This document shows positions 62,552-64,000 of a stretch of DNA of 64,000 nucleotides, piece by piece. A model generated the notes under the pieces. It was not told the origin of the DNA. It did not search any database and saw only the letters and a list, made by a program, of their open reading frames with translations. Origin of the DNA: Aphodovivens sp036306585 (GTDB lineage: Bacteria > Actinomycetota > Coriobacteriia > Coriobacteriales > Eggerthellaceae); contig JAXJZF010000005.1 in assembly GCA_036306585.1 (NCBI GenBank), positions 186,001 to 250,000 of the forward strand, given 5' to 3'. Within the stretch, counting starts at the first letter, position 1, and every line of letters starts with the position of its first letter. The translations under genes were made by a program, and so were the position numbers.

Positions 62552-62714
62552 CCAAACTCCAGTTGTGGACGAGGCGCTGCCCCGAAAACAGCCGATTCGG
62601 AGCCTTCTAATGCGATTGCTTTGTAGGAGGGTGACATCATCCCAGGTCAGAGCAGTGTAGATAAATCAGTATTCTGCTCGACGCGGATGGCGCTCGTCCA
62701 CAACTGGAGTTTGG
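62552..62714. mobile_element. MITE-like element with 22-bp terminal inverted repeats
   Basis: A perfect 22-bp inverted repeat bounds a 163-bp segment (62552-62573 and 62693-62714). It is flanked by tag on both sides, consistent with a 3-bp target duplication. No protein is encoded. It contains an inner 6-bp pair (gagcag/ctgctc). The structure matches a miniature inverted-repeat element or a repeated extragenic palindrome. Confidence 0.55.
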
Positions 62715-62893
62715 TAGCTTTTCAGCGAGGAAAACTGGACCTGATGGCAAAAACACCGCAATGCGCGGCGTTCGGGCGGCAGCTAGACCGAACAGCGGAG
62801 CATTAAGCGCGCTGAATGGTGGGAGTGCTGGGGCAACGGGCGCGCTGAAGAACGGGAGCGCTAGGGGCAGCCGTGGTGCTGGGAGTTCGCGAT

Positions 62894-62927
62894 CCCCAGC
62901 TTGGTTAATCGGTGAACCAAGCCGGGG
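62894..62927. terminator. Hairpin in the rpsA-acyltransferase spacer
   Basis: A 13-bp stem with one mismatch (62894-62906/62915-62927), 8-nt loop, no T-run. Confidence 0.4.
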
Positions 62928-62936
62928 AGGCAACGC

Positions 62937-62971
62937 CGGCTGACGGGGCTCTTTGGTCGCCCCGCCAGCCG
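62937..62971 (-). terminator. Terminator after the acyltransferase gene
   Basis: A 13-bp stem with one mismatch (62937-62949/62959-62971), lying eight bases after the leftward gene's stop. Together with the hairpin beside it, it should end that transcript. Confidence 0.6.
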
Positions 62972-62978
62972 AACGGCG

Positions 62979-64000
62979 CTACTGGACGCTAACCGCTTTG
63001 GGAATGCTGCGCACGAGGGCCTCGCACGACTTGGCGACGGTGGATTTGGCTGTGTCAGCTGCGTATTGCTGCGTGCTCTTCAGCTCGGCGCGCTGGTCGC
63101 CTTCGGTGTGCTCGGGCAGGTAGTCCGCCACCGCGGAATGAACCATGTCGATGTAGGCCTGCGCACCGGCATTGGACAGGTGGGTGCCATCGCCGTCGAA
63201 CCACTCGCCGTGATTGGCTGACAGGCTGTACCAATCGATGAGCTCCACGTTGTCGTAGCGGTCTGCTGCACGCTGCAGGGCATCGTTGGTCTCGGCCATC
63301 CACGAGGTGGTAGAGCGTGTGTTGATGAACCACAGGTGCTTGTCGGAGCCCACGGTCGCCACGATGTCGTCTAGCTGCTCATCGGTGGCCACACCGTTGG
63401 TGCCCAGCGCAAACACCACCACATCGCCGACGATGTCCTGGGCGGCATACGTGCTGTAGATATCCTGGCCGACGTACAGTTGGCGGTTGACTGCCGCATC
63501 GATGGTGCCGTAGGGGAATGTCTCCTGGAAATTGGGAATGGCGCGCACCGACACCGAGTCGCCGATCATGAGGATGTCCAGCTTTGGCTGCTCGCTCTGG
63601 GCTATGCTCGCCAACGATTCGGCGGAGGGTCCTCCCACGTGGGTCGACTCATCTTTCAGCAGGTCGCCACCTTCGAGCGCCGAGGTGTCGGGCACGAAGA
63701 CGAGCCCGCCCACGGCCACCAGCACCAGCACCACCGAAGCGATGACGGGTACCACGTGGCTGCGCGCCCACCCGGCGATGGTGGTGCGGTGGCTGACGAG
63801 GTCTTTGAGCAGCGCGCCGACGGCTCCATGGCGGATGGGGTTCTCGACGAAGGTATACGAAAAGGCGGAGATGGCGATGATCGCCGCAAGGGTGAGCAGC
63901 ATCAGCCACCAGGGGGCTGCGGAAAGGCCGTTAGCGGGCATCATCAGCAGCACCAGCGGATAATGCCACAGGTAGATGCCGTAGCTGCGCTTGCCTATCC
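62979..64000 (-). CDS. OatA-like acyltransferase with SGNH domain, 5'-partial
   Basis: The C-terminal 340 residues of a membrane acyltransferase, cut by the right edge of the window. The visible part begins in GKRSYGIYLWHYPL, the signature of the acyltransferase-3 family, continues with two to three helices (one ending in FVENPIRHG), then a single helix and an extracytoplasmic SGNH-hydrolase-like domain with GDSVSVRA and DGTHLSNAG (catalytic Ser and Asp-His). Such proteins O-acetylate peptidoglycan or surface glycans: the membrane part brings acetyl groups across and the SGNH domain transfers them. The start lies outside the window. Confidence 0.9.
   Translation of the reverse strand, partial: IGKRSYGIYLWHYPLVLLMMPANGLSAAPWWLMLLTLAAIIAISAFSYTFVENPIRHGAVGALLKDLVSHRTTIAGWARSHVVPVIASVVLVLVAVGGLVFVPDTSALEGGDLLKDESTHVGGPSAESLASIAQSEQPKLDILMIGDSVSVRAIPNFQETFPYGTIDAAVNRQLYVGQDIYSTYAAQDIVGDVVVFALGTNGVATDEQLDDIVATVGSDKHLWFINTRSTTSWMAETNDALQRAADRYDNVELIDWYSLSANHGEWFDGDGTHLSNAGAQAYIDMVHSAVADYLPEHTEGDQRAELKSTQQYAADTAKSTVAKSCEALVRSIPKAVSVQ

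Noticed and set aside
62637..62933. Minus-strand 98-codon ORF in the rpsA-acyltransferase spacer
   Set aside because: Low-complexity Pro/Ala-rich composition, overlaps the MITE-like repeat, and no RBS.

Overview
The window is high-GC DNA with dense, mostly short-spaced genes. It most likely comes from an anaerobic gut actinobacterium of the class Coriobacteriia, close to Eggerthella and its relatives. This is inferred from gene content (VaFE surface protein with a class B sortase, a many-helix membrane LuxR regulator next to an MFS transporter and amidohydrolase, TAXI-TRAP uptake, paired FMN reductases, many LPXTG-like wall proteins), not from an rRNA gene. No rRNA, tRNA or CRISPR array was seen.

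Region 1 (1 to about 20.8 kb) is the tail of a conjugative or mobilizable element. Rightward genes encode a membrane-anchored glucosaminidase-NlpC/P60 wall hydrolase, a lipoprotein, a VirB6/TrbL-like channel protein, a small protein with an SSB-like C-terminal tip, a VaFE surface protein, its likely class B sortase, and an ArdC-type antirestriction protein. Leftward genes encode ParA, ParB, MobC, a MobA/VirD2-type relaxase and small accessory proteins. A cluster of inverted repeats between mobC and parB is a good oriT candidate. No integrase for the element lies inside the window.

At the right end of that element is the most unusual locus, a tight three-gene operon at 15368-20712. It encodes a serine-recombinase-like protein whose catalytic Ser and both Arg are replaced but whose HTH is kept, an IS21 IstA-like protein that has lost at least its first catalytic Asp, and an IstA transposase with an intact DDE triad fused to about nine or ten zinc-ribbon repeats. 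No IstB ATPase is present. A YraN-like protein that lost its catalytic Lys is divergently encoded next door.

Region 2 (about 21-41.7 kb) is a surface-protein island. A fragment of an undecaprenyl-phosphate sugar transferase is joined to a 5'-truncated wall adhesin. It is followed by a wall-anchored papain-family protease, a 1902-aa NPCBM/transglutaminase protein and a 2125-aa vWA-pilin protein whose MIDAS is degenerate. All carry LPXTG-like signals (IPATG, LARTG, LASTG, LNQTG), with no sortase nearby. Alanine racemase and two flavodoxin-fold reductases sit between them.

Region 3 (41.9-60.6 kb) holds metabolism and transport: a DUF362/ferredoxin protein, an amidohydrolase and MFS transporter with a divergent membrane LuxR regulator, a YhhQ-type transporter, an NhaC antiporter, an enolase-superfamily epimerase, an RmlD-like reductase, a TAXI-TRAP uptake system with a divergent LysR regulator, and a fused GlpA-FAD oxidoreductase followed by its DUF1667 partner.

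Region 4 (60.6-64 kb) has rpsA with an upstream promoter and a strong terminator, a repeat-rich spacer with a 163-bp MITE-like element, and the C-terminal part of an OatA-like acyltransferase cut by the window end.
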